A stretch of DNA of 64,000 nt from Haliscomenobacter hydrossis DSM 1100 (GTDB lineage: Bacteria > Bacteroidota > Bacteroidia > Chitinophagales > Saprospiraceae). Positions 8,774 through 17,848 of this stretch are shown here, piece after piece. A model generated the notes under the pieces. The model did no database searches, was not told the origin of the DNA, and saw only the letters and a program-made list of their open reading frames with translations. Within the stretch, counting starts at the first letter, position 1. Each line of letters opens with the position of its first letter. The position numbers were made by a program, and so were the translations under genes. Where the stretch lies: the NCBI RefSeq assembly GCF_000212735.1, contig NC_015510.1:3436315-3500314 (forward strand), read 5' to 3'.

Positions 8774-8786
8774 GGAACTTGGTCTT

Positions 8787-8818
8787 TTGCGTACATCTAA
8801 GGGCAAAAGCTATTTTTG
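8787..8818 (+). promoter_or_regulatory. Internal Bat operon promoter before batA
   Basis: TTG at 8787-8789, a 21-base gap and TATTTTTG at 8811-8818 match the Bacteroidota -33/-7 consensus. The predicted start lies about 25 bases before the batA ATG at 8846. Confidence 0.6.
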
Positions 8819-8845
8819 AGTTATTTTAAAATCATCATTCGAAAT

Positions 8846-9832
8846 ATGAAATTTCTACATCCTTATTTCTTATTGCTGCTTTTGTTGCTGCCCATCCTGG
8901 CCCGATGGTATTGGCAACAACAAAAGCAAAGGCACGCCGCAGTGACCCTGCCGAGCCTGCAAGGGATCGCCGGAGTAGAAACAATAAAAGCAAAGCTGCG
9001 CCGCTGGTTGCCAATCTTTCGTGCCTTGGGATTTGCGGCCCTGGTGATTGCCCTGGCACGCCCCCAACTGGTGCTCAAAGAGGAAAAAATCAAGGCCAAC
9101 GGCATCGACATCATGCTGTCGATGGACTTGTCGAGTAGTATGCTGGCCCAGGATTTTGAACCCAATCGCCTGGAGGTCAGCAAAAAAATGGCCATTGAGT
9201 TCGTTAAGGGGCGACCACACGACCGCATTGGCCTGGTGGTTTTTGCCGGAGAAGCTTTTACCCAATGCCCGCTGACAACCGACCACAAGATTCTGGAAAC
9301 CTTCCTGGAACAACTCGAATGTGGCAACCTGGAAGATGGTACTGCCATCGGGATGGGGCTGGCCGGAGCGGTCAACCGCTTGAAAAAAAGCCCCGCCAAA
9401 AGTAAAGTCATCATTTTGCTCACCGACGGGGTCAACAACGTGGGCTATTTCAAACCCCTCACGGCGGGTGAATTGGCCAAAGAATTGGGCATCAAAGTGT
9501 ATTCCATTGGCGTTGGAACCATTGGCGAAGCCCTCACTCCGGTGAGCCGCCTCAGCGATGGCAGTTTCTTTTTGGACTATGCCCAGGTGGAAATTGATGA
9601 GGAACTCTTGCGCGAAATCGCCCGCATGACTGGTGGACAATATTTTCGGGCCAAAAACAACCAGGATTTGCGGCAAATTTACAATACCATCGACCGCTTG
9701 GAAAAAACCGAAATCCAGGTAACCCGCATCAAAAAATACAGCGAGGAGTTTCATCGTTGGGTATTTTTAGGATTGATCTTTTTACTTGCCGAGTTTGTTT
9801 TGCGACAAACCTGGCTGAGGAGTTTGCCATAA
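8846..9832 (+). CDS. batA: BatA-like VWA-domain membrane protein
   Basis: A 328-aa protein anchored by an N-terminal helix (FLLLLLLLPILARWYW), a second helix near residues 55-75, and a C-terminal helix (WVFLGLIFLLAEFVL). Between them lies a VWA domain with an intact metal-ion site (MDLSSSMLAQDF, with later conserved T and D residues in TTDHK and LLTDGVN). This is the standard BatA/BatB topology, placing the VWA domain in the cytoplasm or periplasm next to the membrane. The ATG at 8846 is chosen because a promoter -7 box lies at 8811-8818, making a start at 8816 impossible. Paralogous to the next gene. Confidence 0.88.
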   Translation: MKFLHPYFLLLLLLLPILARWYWQQQKQRHAAVTLPSLQGIAGVETIKAKLRRWLPIFRALGFAALVIALARPQLVLKEEKIKANGIDIMLSMDLSSSMLAQDFEPNRLEVSKKMAIEFVKGRPHDRIGLVVFAGEAFTQCPLTTDHKILETFLEQLECGNLEDGTAIGMGLAGAVNRLKKSPAKSKVIILLTDGVNNVGYFKPLTAGELAKELGIKVYSIGVGTIGEALTPVSRLSDGSFFLDYAQVEIDEELLREIARMTGGQYFRAKNNQDLRQIYNTIDRLEKTEIQVTRIKKYSEEFHRWVFLGLIFLLAEFVLRQTWLRSLP

Positions 9833-9835
9833 GAT

Positions 9836-9922
9836 AGTTGAGCAGTTGATGAGTTGAGAAACGGTCACTGAGCGGAGCCGAAGTGCCGTTTCTCAACTCA
9901 TCAACTACTCAACTACTCAACT
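9836..9922. repeat. Intergenic palindrome with conserved core (copy 2)
   Basis: Inverted repeat between batA and batB. The left arm (9836-9864) is built of GTTGA-type words and pairs with 9886-9922. The core at 9865-9885 (TCACTGAGCGGAGCCGAAGTG) is a diverged version of the core in the 6728 copy, although the arms are different in sequence. Confidence 0.85.
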
Positions 9923-9930
9923 TTCACATT

Positions 9931-10968
9931 ATGTTTCGTTTTGAGCACCCGGTTTATTTGTACGCATTGGCCTTGCTGCCCATCCTGATTTTGCTGATGG
10001 TGGGGGCCTCCTATGCACGCAAAAAAGCCTTGGCGCGCATGGGTAACCCTGAGCTGATTCAACGACTGATGCCCGACCGATCGCCGGAAAGACTACGCAG
10101 CAAAAACATCCTGTTCCTCATTGGCTTGTTTTTCATCGCCATCGCCCTGGCCAATCCACAATGGGGAACCAAAACCCAGGCCGTTCGGCGGCAAAGCATT
10201 GACATCATTTTTGCCCTGGATATTTCGCAGAGTATGTTGTGCCAGGACATTGCCCCCAGTCGACTGATTCAGGGGCAGCGCTTGTGCCAGCAGTTGATTG
10301 AAAAATTGAGCGGAAACCGTTTGGGCGTGATTCTTTTTGCAGGCGAAGCGTATATGCAAGTGCCACTCACCACCGATTACGAAGCCGTGAGCCTCTTGCT
10401 GCAAAGTGCCAATCCCGACATGATCAGTAGCCAAGGCACCTCGATTGGTGAGGCCTTGGCCATTGCACAAACAAATACCAGCAAAAGCAACGGTAACCGG
10501 GTGGTATTGGTCATTACCGATGGCGAAGACCACGAAGCCCGGGCAGAAGCCCAAGCACGCCAGGCTGCCCGCGCAGGGATGAAAATTTTCACCATCGGCA
10601 TTGGTAGTGAAGAGGGTGGTTTTGTGCCCTTCATGGATGAGAATGGCATGGCCGATTACAAACGCGACATCAGTGGTAAACCCGTATTGTCCAAGTTAAA
10701 CGCAGGGGTATTGCGCAAACTGGCAACCTTGGGTGGTGGCAGTTTTTTTCGCTTGAGTGCAGAGCCTGATGTCTTGGTAGATGCCTTGCTTGACAAATTG
10801 GACAAGGTAGAAAAACGAGAGTACGAACAACGGGTTGTATCAGAATACCGCAGCCATTTTCAGCTTTTTTTGCTCATTGGTCTTGTTTTTTTGCTGGGCG
10901 AGTTTTTGATGCATTATCGCCAACGCGAAAAAACTACATCCAAGAGTATCTTGTTTAAAAAAGAGTAA
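9931..10968 (+). CDS. batB: BatB-like VWA-domain membrane protein
   Basis: A 345-aa paralogue of BatA. It has N-terminal helices (YLYALALLPILILLMVGA; ILFLIGLFFIAIALA), a VWA domain with the metal site ALDISQSMLCQD, and a C-terminal helix (FLLIGLVFLLGEFLM). BatA and BatB are thought to form a membrane complex handled by the MoxR ATPase. The start at 9931 gives the expected N-terminus; an in-frame upstream start at 9883 would lie inside the palindromic spacer. Ten bases separate it from batC. Confidence 0.88.
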   Translation: MFRFEHPVYLYALALLPILILLMVGASYARKKALARMGNPELIQRLMPDRSPERLRSKNILFLIGLFFIAIALANPQWGTKTQAVRRQSIDIIFALDISQSMLCQDIAPSRLIQGQRLCQQLIEKLSGNRLGVILFAGEAYMQVPLTTDYEAVSLLLQSANPDMISSQGTSIGEALAIAQTNTSKSNGNRVVLVITDGEDHEARAEAQARQAARAGMKIFTIGIGSEEGGFVPFMDENGMADYKRDISGKPVLSKLNAGVLRKLATLGGGSFFRLSAEPDVLVDALLDKLDKVEKREYEQRVVSEYRSHFQLFLLIGLVFLLGEFLMHYRQREKTTSKSILFKKE

Positions 10969-10978
10969 AGATTGGTTT

Positions 10979-11710
10979 ATGAAAACGATGCGCAATGTTT
11001 TTTCTATCTTGATGTTGGGCTTAGGGATACTCGAAGCCCAAAGTCTGGCTGCCCAAACGGCTCACTCCTTGCTGCGTCGAGGAGATAAGGAATACCTGGA
11101 AAAACAATACGCCGACTCGGAAAGTAATTACCGTAAAGCGCTGGAGCGCAAAAATAGCCCCAAAGGACAGTACAACCTGGGCAACGCCATCTACCAACAA
11201 AAGCGCTACCAGGAAGCCATTACCCGTTATGAAAATGCCGCCAAAAAAGCCACGACGCCCAGTGACAAAGCGGCAGCTTACCACAACCTGGGCAATACCC
11301 ATTTTCAGTTGAACGATTTGGAAAAAAGTGTTGCTTCCTACAAACAAGCCTTGCGATTGAACCCCGCCGATAAAGAAACCAAGTTCAACCTCGCACTGGC
11401 GCAACAACGCAAAAAACAAGAAGAACAAAAAAAGCAACGTTCTTCCAGTGAGGAGCAAAAACAAAACCAGAATCAACCCCCACCGCAGTCTAACCAGGGA
11501 CAAAAACCCAACCAGGATCCCCAGCAAGGAAAAAATCCCCAGCAAAATCAAGGTCAACCCCAAGACCAACAACAGAAACAAGCACCGCCCCCCAACCTCA
11601 GCCAAAAAGAAGCCGAAAACCTGCTGAAAATTATGGATGAGGAGGAACGAAAGGTACAGGGGAAAATGAAAAAAGCTCAAGGAAAACCAAAATCAGGGAA
11701 AGACTGGTAA
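10979..11710 (+). CDS. batC: BatC-like TPR protein
   Basis: A 243-aa exported protein: signal peptide to about residue 22 (ILEAQSLAAQ), then three tetratricopeptide repeats (for example KGQYNLGNAIYQQKRYQEAI and AAYHNLGNTHFQLNDLEKSV). The tail is rich in glutamine, asparagine and proline (residues 150-205), followed by a charged C-terminus. This matches BatC, a periplasmic scaffold in Bat loci. The low-complexity tail is compositionally odd but common in this family. It follows batB by 10 bp. Confidence 0.87.
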   Translation: MKTMRNVFSILMLGLGILEAQSLAAQTAHSLLRRGDKEYLEKQYADSESNYRKALERKNSPKGQYNLGNAIYQQKRYQEAITRYENAAKKATTPSDKAAAYHNLGNTHFQLNDLEKSVASYKQALRLNPADKETKFNLALAQQRKKQEEQKKQRSSSEEQKQNQNQPPPQSNQGQKPNQDPQQGKNPQQNQGQPQDQQQKQAPPPNLSQKEAENLLKIMDEEERKVQGKMKKAQGKPKSGKDW

Positions 11711-11714
11711 ATTA

Positions 11715-11801
11715 GAGGGTTCGGGGGTTCGTGAGTTCGTGGGTTGCATACAATTAAGGGCTTAACCCTCGAACTCCCGAATCCTCGACCCCACGAACCC
11801 T
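11715..11801. repeat. Intergenic imperfect palindrome, TTCG-word type
   Basis: The left arm is built of GGTTCG words and the right arm of CGAACC-like words, between batC and the short BatD-like gene. The arms pair imperfectly. It lacks the conserved core seen in the 6728 copy. Confidence 0.65.
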
Positions 11802-11816
11802 AAAAATCTTCTACTC

Positions 11817-12395
11817 ATGCAAAAGCTGATCTTGTTCTCCCTCGCACTGCTGTTCAGCACTGCAATGATGGCCCAGAAGAATGCTACCTTTACCGTGAAG
11901 GTAAGCAGCGACTCGATCCTTTTGGGCAATGATGTCAAGGTGAGTTTCACTTTGGAAAATGGCGAAGGGCGCAATTTTGAAGCCCCCAAATTCGAGCCAC
12001 ATTTCATGGTAGTCAGCGGGCCCAATACTTTCTCCAGTGTCTCGATGTCCAATGGGGAAATCAACCAAACCGTTGAATACAGTTTTTACATTCAACCCAA
12101 AGAAACCGGGTCTTTTTTCATTCCCATAGCGTCCATCGATGTCAATGGAAAAACCCTGGAAACCAAACCTTTGGAAGTGCAGGTATGGCCAAATCCAGAG
12201 GGCATTAAAATAGACCCTCGGGCCGTGGAAGGACAAGATGATTTTTTTGGTTTAGACCGCAATTTTCCCTCGTTCCGCGATTTTCCTTCTTTGCGTGATT
12301 TTCCTTCTTTGCGTGATTTCCAGTTTCCCGGAGCAGAACCAGCACCAAAACCCGGTGAAGAACCCAAGAAAAAACGCAAAACGTACAAGCTATAA
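11817..12395 (+). CDS. Short BatD-like protein with a hexapeptide repeat tail
   Basis: A 192-aa exported protein: signal peptide to about residue 20 (LLFSTAMMAQ), then a beta-sandwich domain (VKVSSDSILLGNDVKVSFTL, FMVVSGPNTFSSVSM) closely resembling the first domain of the full BatD encoded next. It stops after one domain. The tail contains three tandem hexapeptides (RNFPSF, RDFPSL, RDFPSL) and a basic end (KKKRKTYKL) with no membrane helix. It looks like a partial duplication of batD that became an independent secreted protein. Five bases separate it from batD. Function unknown; a soluble partner or competitor of BatD is possible. Confidence 0.75.
   Translation: MQKLILFSLALLFSTAMMAQKNATFTVKVSSDSILLGNDVKVSFTLENGEGRNFEAPKFEPHFMVVSGPNTFSSVSMSNGEINQTVEYSFYIQPKETGSFFIPIASIDVNGKTLETKPLEVQVWPNPEGIKIDPRAVEGQDDFFGLDRNFPSFRDFPSLRDFPSLRDFQFPGAEPAPKPGEEPKKKRKTYKL
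12258..12311 (+). repeat. Three in-frame 18-bp repeats in the short BatD-like gene
   Basis: Units at 12258-12275, 12276-12293 and 12294-12311 each encode six residues of the form R-N/D-F-P-S-F/L. The last two differ at one base. Such close identity suggests recent slippage. Confidence 0.85.
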
Positions 12396-12400
12396 CTGTG

Positions 12401-14155
12401 ATGAGCCCGTTAAGACCTTTTTTTATCATTTTTGGATTGCTCTTTTGTGCCAACCTGTCCTGGGCTCAGCGCGACAAACCTGATTTTCGCGCCTTCGCAG
12501 ATGCCAAACAAGTGCTCGAAGGGAGTTTCTTCGAGGTAACTTTTGCCTTGAGCAACGCCGAAGGCACCAATTTTAAAGCCCCTACTTTTGGCACGGCCTT
12601 TACCCTGGTATCCGGCCCTTCGCGCAGCGCCAGCACGACCATTGTCAACGGACGGATGTCGAGCGAAATGGCTTTTTCTTATGCGCTGCAAGCTAAAAAA
12701 ATTGGAACGTATAGTTTTGGACCCGCCACTGTCGAGGTAAATGGCAAAATCCTGCGCAGCAACAGCGTGACCGTAGAGGTGGTAAAAAATGAAAATGTAG
12801 GCCGTACAGGCAAAACCCAAAAAGGAGAAGACCTATTTGTCAAAGCCATCCTCAATGCCCGCGAAGCTTATCTGGGGCAACAAGTTCGACTCGATTATAA
12901 AGTCTACACCCGGGTTGATTTGGAAAATTTCAACTTCGTGGAAGAGTCCGATTACGTGGGTTTTTATGTGGAAGAAATTCAGCACCCCGACTCCCGGATG
13001 GAGGAGGAAATTGTAGCCGGAGTGCGCTACAATACCCGCATTTTGCGCAGTATTGCCCTGTATCCCCAAAAAGTAGGCCAGCTCAACATCGATGCGGCTA
13101 CTTTGCAAGTGGCAGTTGTTGACGGAGGCAACCCCGATCCTTTGACTGGATTGACTTTTGGTGCCGAAATTCGCCGGGTTCCGCTGCGCACTGAAGCCGT
13201 TGCTCTTTTGGTAAAGCCGCTGCCCCCCAACCCTCCGGCCAGTTTCAGTGGCGGTGTAGGGATTTTCAACATGAACAGCGCCATCAACCGCACCGAAGTC
13301 ACCACCGATGACGCCCTGACCTTGCGCCTCACCCTCACTGGGGATGGAGACATGAAGCGTGTACGGGCACCAAACCTGAACCTGGGCGAAAACTTTGAAG
13401 TATACGATCCGCGTACGCTGGATGAAGAGGCCAGTGAAACCGGGGGCTTGCGGGTGTCGCGTAAAACAGTGGAATACCTGATTATGCCCAAAAAAGCTGG
13501 ACAGTATACCATCCAGCCGGAGTTTTCCTTTTTCAACTCCGAATCAAAACAATACGAGACGCTTAAGGACTACTCTTACCAACTGCGCATACGCAAAGGC
13601 AGCGGTAAGGGTATCAGTTCCCGCCGAGATGGTTTGGAAGGACTGGGAGACCTGCGTCCACTCAAGTCTATTACCCACTTGAGCAAGGGCAATGCACCTT
13701 TGTTCAACAATCCACTGTTTTGGTTCATCGCCTTGGCACCCTTTTTGGCCTGGAGCGGTACTTGGGCTTATCAATATTTGCGCGCCTTTGGAAAGGAACG
13801 CCGCGATCAGATGCGGCTGCAAAAAAGTGCCCGCAAAGTTGCCCTCAATCACCTTAATCATGCCGAACAACACCTGCAAGCGAAACAGAGTCGCGATTTT
13901 TACGATGCGGTTTCAAAAGCCATTTTGGGGTATTTGGGCGATAAGCTGAACATTCCTAAGGCCGATTGGTCCAAAGAAAAAATCAGTGCGGGAATGGCCC
14001 AATTGAATGTGCAGCCTGAATTGGTGGAACGCCTGCAAAAACTACTGCAAAACTGTGAAATGGCGCTTTTTGCAGGCCAAGCCAATGCCACGGCCATGCA
14101 AGAAACGTACACCAATGCGCTGGAAATTTTAACGGCAGTAGAAGACAATAATTAG
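12401..14155 (+). CDS. batD: BatD-like protein
   Basis: A 584-aa membrane protein: signal peptide (FFIIFGLLFCANLSWAQ), several oxygen-tolerance (BatD) beta domains up to about residue 430, a transmembrane helix near residues 436-460 (FWFIALAPFLAWSGTW) and a cytoplasmic helical domain (HLQAKQSRDFYDAVSKAILG). It is the last Bat gene and probably presents the periplasmic part of the complex. The ATG at 12401 is preferred to the GTG at 12398. The N-terminal domain is shared with the preceding short gene. Confidence 0.9.
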   Translation: MSPLRPFFIIFGLLFCANLSWAQRDKPDFRAFADAKQVLEGSFFEVTFALSNAEGTNFKAPTFGTAFTLVSGPSRSASTTIVNGRMSSEMAFSYALQAKKIGTYSFGPATVEVNGKILRSNSVTVEVVKNENVGRTGKTQKGEDLFVKAILNAREAYLGQQVRLDYKVYTRVDLENFNFVEESDYVGFYVEEIQHPDSRMEEEIVAGVRYNTRILRSIALYPQKVGQLNIDAATLQVAVVDGGNPDPLTGLTFGAEIRRVPLRTEAVALLVKPLPPNPPASFSGGVGIFNMNSAINRTEVTTDDALTLRLTLTGDGDMKRVRAPNLNLGENFEVYDPRTLDEEASETGGLRVSRKTVEYLIMPKKAGQYTIQPEFSFFNSESKQYETLKDYSYQLRIRKGSGKGISSRRDGLEGLGDLRPLKSITHLSKGNAPLFNNPLFWFIALAPFLAWSGTWAYQYLRAFGKERRDQMRLQKSARKVALNHLNHAEQHLQAKQSRDFYDAVSKAILGYLGDKLNIPKADWSKEKISAGMAQLNVQPELVERLQKLLQNCEMALFAGQANATAMQETYTNALEILTAVEDNN

Positions 14156-14198
14156 TATATTGCAGCGAATATTCGCTAATTTTTTAACAATAACCATC

Positions 14199-14495
14199 AT
14201 GACGCTCGACGCAATTACCGAACAATTCAAAACACTGGCCAGCAAGGCTCCTTCCATTGGCAAAACCCTCAAATTCGCTTTTGATGAAGGCACTGTTTTT
14301 GTAGACCTCAGTGGCGATACCCCAAACATAAGCAACGAAGACAAAGACGCAGATTGCACCATTATCACCAGCGTGGAAACCCTGATGAAGCTACGCAGTG
14401 GTGACCTGAATCCCATGATGGCGGTAATGAGTGGCAAGGTAAAGATCAAAGGAGACATGGGCGTGGCGATGAAGTTGCAGTCCTTGTTTAGTTGA
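14199..14495 (+). CDS. SCP2 sterol-carrier-like domain protein
   Basis: A 98-aa cytoplasmic protein consisting of one SCP2 domain: ADCTIITSVETLMKLRSGDL, then PMMAVMSGKVKIKGDMGVA. SCP2 domains bind fatty acids or other lipids in a hydrophobic tunnel; bacterial single-domain forms have no settled role. It begins 43 bp after batD on the same strand and may be co-transcribed. An upstream in-frame TTG at 14160 is less likely than the ATG at 14199. Confidence 0.88.
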   Translation: MTLDAITEQFKTLASKAPSIGKTLKFAFDEGTVFVDLSGDTPNISNEDKDADCTIITSVETLMKLRSGDLNPMMAVMSGKVKIKGDMGVAMKLQSLFS

Positions 14496-14614
14496 TAAAA
14501 TACGGATGAGGGGCATTGAACTCAAGTGCCCCTCATTCGTATATACAACTTTCTTCTTCTTTTCATCAACATTCTTCCATCAATCGCTTATTTTCATGCT
14601 TATAAACTATAAAC

Positions 14615-16372
14615 ATGAAAAAACTGATTGCAAGCCTATTCCTGAGCTATGCCTTCCTGGCATTTGCCCAAACGCCTACCGAAACCTATCCAGGCGATCC
14701 TGCCTCTACCGAACAAGCCGGAGTACCCAAGGGTGAAATCCTGAAATTTACTTTCGAGGACTCCAAAATTTTCCCCGGCACCTCGCGCGAAGTTTCCATC
14801 TACATCCCCGCACAATACCGTGCCGACAAACCTGCTTGTGTGTACGTTAACCAAGACGGCATCCAGTGGAAAGCCCCCACGGTATTCGACAATTTGATCC
14901 ATGCCAAAGAAATGCCCATCACGATTGGGGTGTTCATCACGCCGGGACAAGTTAAAGCCGCCAATCCCGATGCTGCGCTCAATCGCTTCAACCGCAGTTT
15001 TGAATACGATGGTTTGGGGGATGCCTACGCCCGCCTGGTTTTGGAAGAAATTTTGCCCGAAGTAGAAAAAAGAAAAACCAGCGATGGCCGGGCCATCAAA
15101 CTATCGCAAAGTGGCAACGACCGCGCCATTGGTGGCTCCAGCAGCGGTGCAGTGTGTGCCTTTACTGCGGCCTGGGAGCGCCCCGATGCCTTTTCGCGGG
15201 TGTTCAGCGCCATTGGCACTTATGTCAACCTGCGCGGTGCCGATCGTTACCCTTCCCTGATTCGGAAATACGAGCCCAAACCCATCCGGATTTTCCTGCA
15301 AGATGGCAGCAACGACCTCAACATCTACGCCGGAGATTGGTGGAAAGCCAACGAAACCATGGAGCGGGCTTTGTCTTTTGCGGGTTATGAAGTCAATCAC
15401 GTGTGGGGTGAAGGGGGCCACAATGGTCAACATGGCACCGCCATTTTCCCGCAAGCCATGCGCTGGTTGTGGAAAGATTATCCCAAACCGGTGGCGAAAG
15501 GGATTTCCAAAAACCAGTTTTTGAACGATATTTTGGTAGAAAATACCGAGTGGGAACTGGTAGGTGAAGGGTACACCTTCACCGAAGGAACGGCCACCAA
15601 TGCCCAAGGTGAGGTGTTTTTCCAGGATATTCCTACCTCTAAAACCTACAAAATTGACCTAAGTGGGAAATTGACAACCCTGCCCCTCGACGCCAAACGA
15701 GCCAGTGGAACAGCCTTTGGACCCGATGGCAAACGGTATACGGTAGCCGGGGGCAGCAAACAAATCCTGAGTTACGATGCGAATGGCAAGGAGTCTGTAG
15801 TGGCCGACAGTATTACGGGCAATGACATTACGGTGGCCAAAAATGGCAACATCTACATTACCTCGCCCGATGGCCGGGAAAAACCGAGTAAGTTGCATTT
15901 GATCCGCCCCAATGGGGAAAAAGTAGTGGTAGATGAAGGCTTGAAATTTGCCAATGGCTTGTGTTTATCGCCTGACCAAACCCAATTGTACGTCACCGAA
16001 TCGGCTTCACACTGGGTCTGGGTTTACCAAATCCAGGCCGACGGCAAACTGGCCCACAAACAACGCTTCGGCTGGCTCCACGTGCGCGACATCGACGAAA
16101 ATGCCTGGTCAGATGGCCTGAAATGTGATCGGAATGGGCGCATTTATGTCACTTCACTTACGGGCATTCAGGTACTCGACCAGTTAGGCCGCGTCAATGC
16201 CATTTTGCCGACACCCAAAACCAAAGGGCAGGTCTCCAATTTGTGCTTTGGAGGCAAGGATTTTGATACCATGTACATTACTTGTCACGATAAAGTGTTC
16301 AAGCGGAAATTCAAGGTGCCGGGGGTGAATGCGTTTGAGGTGCCGCTGAAGCCGAAGGCGCCGAGGTTGTAG
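14615..16372 (+). CDS. Exported esterase (Fes/EsteraseD-like) fused to an SMP-30/gluconolactonase-type beta-propeller
   Basis: A 585-aa secreted protein. After a signal peptide (to about residue 19) comes an alpha/beta-hydrolase of the putative-esterase type with the nucleophile elbow GGSSSGAV and a catalytic histidine candidate in GEGGHNGQHG. From about residue 300 follows an SMP-30/gluconolactonase-like propeller (FTEGTATNAQGEVFFQD, FANGLCLSPDQTQLYVTES, WSDGLKCDRNGRIYVTS). The first half may hydrolyse sugar or aromatic esters and the second may open lactones, consistent with plant polysaccharide breakdown. The fusion is seen directly; the substrate is inference. No neighbouring glycoside hydrolase supports a wider locus. 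Confidence 0.85.
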   Translation: MKKLIASLFLSYAFLAFAQTPTETYPGDPASTEQAGVPKGEILKFTFEDSKIFPGTSREVSIYIPAQYRADKPACVYVNQDGIQWKAPTVFDNLIHAKEMPITIGVFITPGQVKAANPDAALNRFNRSFEYDGLGDAYARLVLEEILPEVEKRKTSDGRAIKLSQSGNDRAIGGSSSGAVCAFTAAWERPDAFSRVFSAIGTYVNLRGADRYPSLIRKYEPKPIRIFLQDGSNDLNIYAGDWWKANETMERALSFAGYEVNHVWGEGGHNGQHGTAIFPQAMRWLWKDYPKPVAKGISKNQFLNDILVENTEWELVGEGYTFTEGTATNAQGEVFFQDIPTSKTYKIDLSGKLTTLPLDAKRASGTAFGPDGKRYTVAGGSKQILSYDANGKESVVADSITGNDITVAKNGNIYITSPDGREKPSKLHLIRPNGEKVVVDEGLKFANGLCLSPDQTQLYVTESASHWVWVYQIQADGKLAHKQRFGWLHVRDIDENAWSDGLKCDRNGRIYVTSLTGIQVLDQLGRVNAILPTPKTKGQVSNLCFGGKDFDTMYITCHDKVFKRKFKVPGVNAFEVPLKPKAPRL

Positions 16373-16398
16373 GAGCTTGACAGTAAAATCAATAAAAT

Positions 16399-17331
16399 AT
16401 GTCGGGGCTATTTTCGAAAAAGAATAAAAATATCGACAGGAAAAGACCAGATTTTTATGATGGTATTGTAAACCAGCAAGAGTATGAGACCATACTTGAG
16501 CATGCCATCTCTTGTGCAGAACAAATTGGAGAATTGGTAATGGTGGCAAATGGAACGATAACCATTACTAATTCGGACAATCAAAATGGAAAAACCGAAT
16601 TTCATCTAGATAACCTGGTTCGTAGATGCAGCAAAAATGAGGCTGACGATTGGGAAGAGCTGATCATCAATCATTTTCGAAGGTTTTTTTCTGATTCTAA
16701 TAAAGAGAAATACATTTACAAAGACTTCGATTTCGCAAGTCAAATGCTCAAATTTTTAGTCCGAACGTACGATATTGTTGAAGGAAAAGATGATTTTGTT
16801 TGTAGGGTGGATCTGCCTGAAACCAGTACTTTTTTAATTTTGGACTATGACGAAACCTTTCATTTTGTTCGAAAAGATAGAATTAAGGAATGGGACAAGA
16901 CTCCAGAAGAACTTTTTGAAGTTGCGCTTGAAAACGTTGCCGCAGAAGAAGTGGAAGTAAAAGAATTTCTATGGATGGAGGAGTTTGAAATGTATACTTT
17001 TTTCAGTGATGATTTTTCAGCTTCTTTTATTGTTGATTTATCACACAATGCCAATTTTACGATTGGTCAATACGGCGCGGTAGTGACCATCCCGGCTAAA
17101 GGTTCGGCATTTGTTCATCCCTTGCATGAGAATACTGCTTTAAACTTTATTGCTTCATTTCATGAGGTACAACAAGAGATTATGAAAGAAGATGAAGTTC
17201 CCATAACCGATAAATTCTACTGGTATTATCAAGGTAAGTTTGTACAATTTACAGAACAAGAAGAAAGTGGGAAGGTCCATATTTCTCTGCCTCCCGATCT
17301 CAAAAAACTTTTCAAAGATTCTAGTTTGTGA
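16399..17331 (+). CDS. Uncharacterised 310-aa protein, possibly DUF1444-related
   Basis: No family is recognised with confidence. The protein is acidic, lacks a signal peptide and membrane helices, and starts with a lysine-rich stretch. Segments such as FHFVRKDRIKEWDKTPEELF and GAVVTIPAKGSAFVHPL weakly recall DUF1444 (YtpQ-like) proteins, in which a similar helix follows a central sheet. It is AT-richer than its upstream neighbours. It lies 4 bp before an ACT-domain gene, so the two are probably co-transcribed. Function unknown. Confidence 0.6.
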   Translation: MSGLFSKKNKNIDRKRPDFYDGIVNQQEYETILEHAISCAEQIGELVMVANGTITITNSDNQNGKTEFHLDNLVRRCSKNEADDWEELIINHFRRFFSDSNKEKYIYKDFDFASQMLKFLVRTYDIVEGKDDFVCRVDLPETSTFLILDYDETFHFVRKDRIKEWDKTPEELFEVALENVAAEEVEVKEFLWMEEFEMYTFFSDDFSASFIVDLSHNANFTIGQYGAVVTIPAKGSAFVHPLHENTALNFIASFHEVQQEIMKEDEVPITDKFYWYYQGKFVQFTEQEESGKVHISLPPDLKKLFKDSSL

Positions 17332-17335
17332 CGCT

Positions 17336-17731
17336 ATGCCTGGAGAAAAAGACCTCAACACCTTACTTCGAACCATGCGCCCCGCCCTCAACCCCGGCGA
17401 CTACGTTTTTTGTGTCATCCCTAGCCTCAACGCCATCAACCTCGGTGAGGTGCTGCTGCTCTTCAAAGAGGCAGAAGGGTACACCGTAATCGTCAGCAAG
17501 GAACTGGCCGACGACTTGAAGTTGGAGTATTCGTTTGTAGCGGCATGGATCACACTAAGTGTCCATTCTGCCCTAGATGCGGTTGGACTGACTGCGGCCT
17601 TTTCAAATGCACTCGCTGCAGGAGGAATCAGTTGCAATGTGGTGGCTGCTTTTTACCACGACCATATTTTTGTGGACAAAAGAGATGCAGAAAGGGCGAT
17701 GAAAATCCTTGAACAACTATCAGAAAATTAA
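17336..17731 (+). CDS. ACT-domain protein
   Basis: A 131-aa protein made of two ACT-like halves: GDYVFCVIPSLNAINLGEVL and FVAAWITLSVHSALDAVGLT, ending with ISCNVVAAFYHDHIFVDKRD. This pattern is typical of small stand-alone ACT proteins, which bind amino acids or similar small ligands as sensors. The ATG at 17336, four bases after the previous stop, is chosen; a longer frame starting at 17240 would overlap the upstream gene. No partner enzyme is adjacent, so the ligand is unknown. Confidence 0.8.
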   Translation: MPGEKDLNTLLRTMRPALNPGDYVFCVIPSLNAINLGEVLLLFKEAEGYTVIVSKELADDLKLEYSFVAAWITLSVHSALDAVGLTAAFSNALAAGGISCNVVAAFYHDHIFVDKRDAERAMKILEQLSEN

Positions 17732-17848
17732 TTCGTAGGGAACTTGGTCATTCGTGCAACTTTTCCCCAAACATGCCGTCCATTAATAATGGGAAATAAA
17801 AGTGGCTCAACCTGTTGCCACCTCGCTCTGTCGTAAAAATTTAGATCA

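Noticed and set aside
8870-9754. A 294-codon minus-strand frame opposite batA
   Set aside because: Shadow of the VWA gene; no domain and no start or promoter support.
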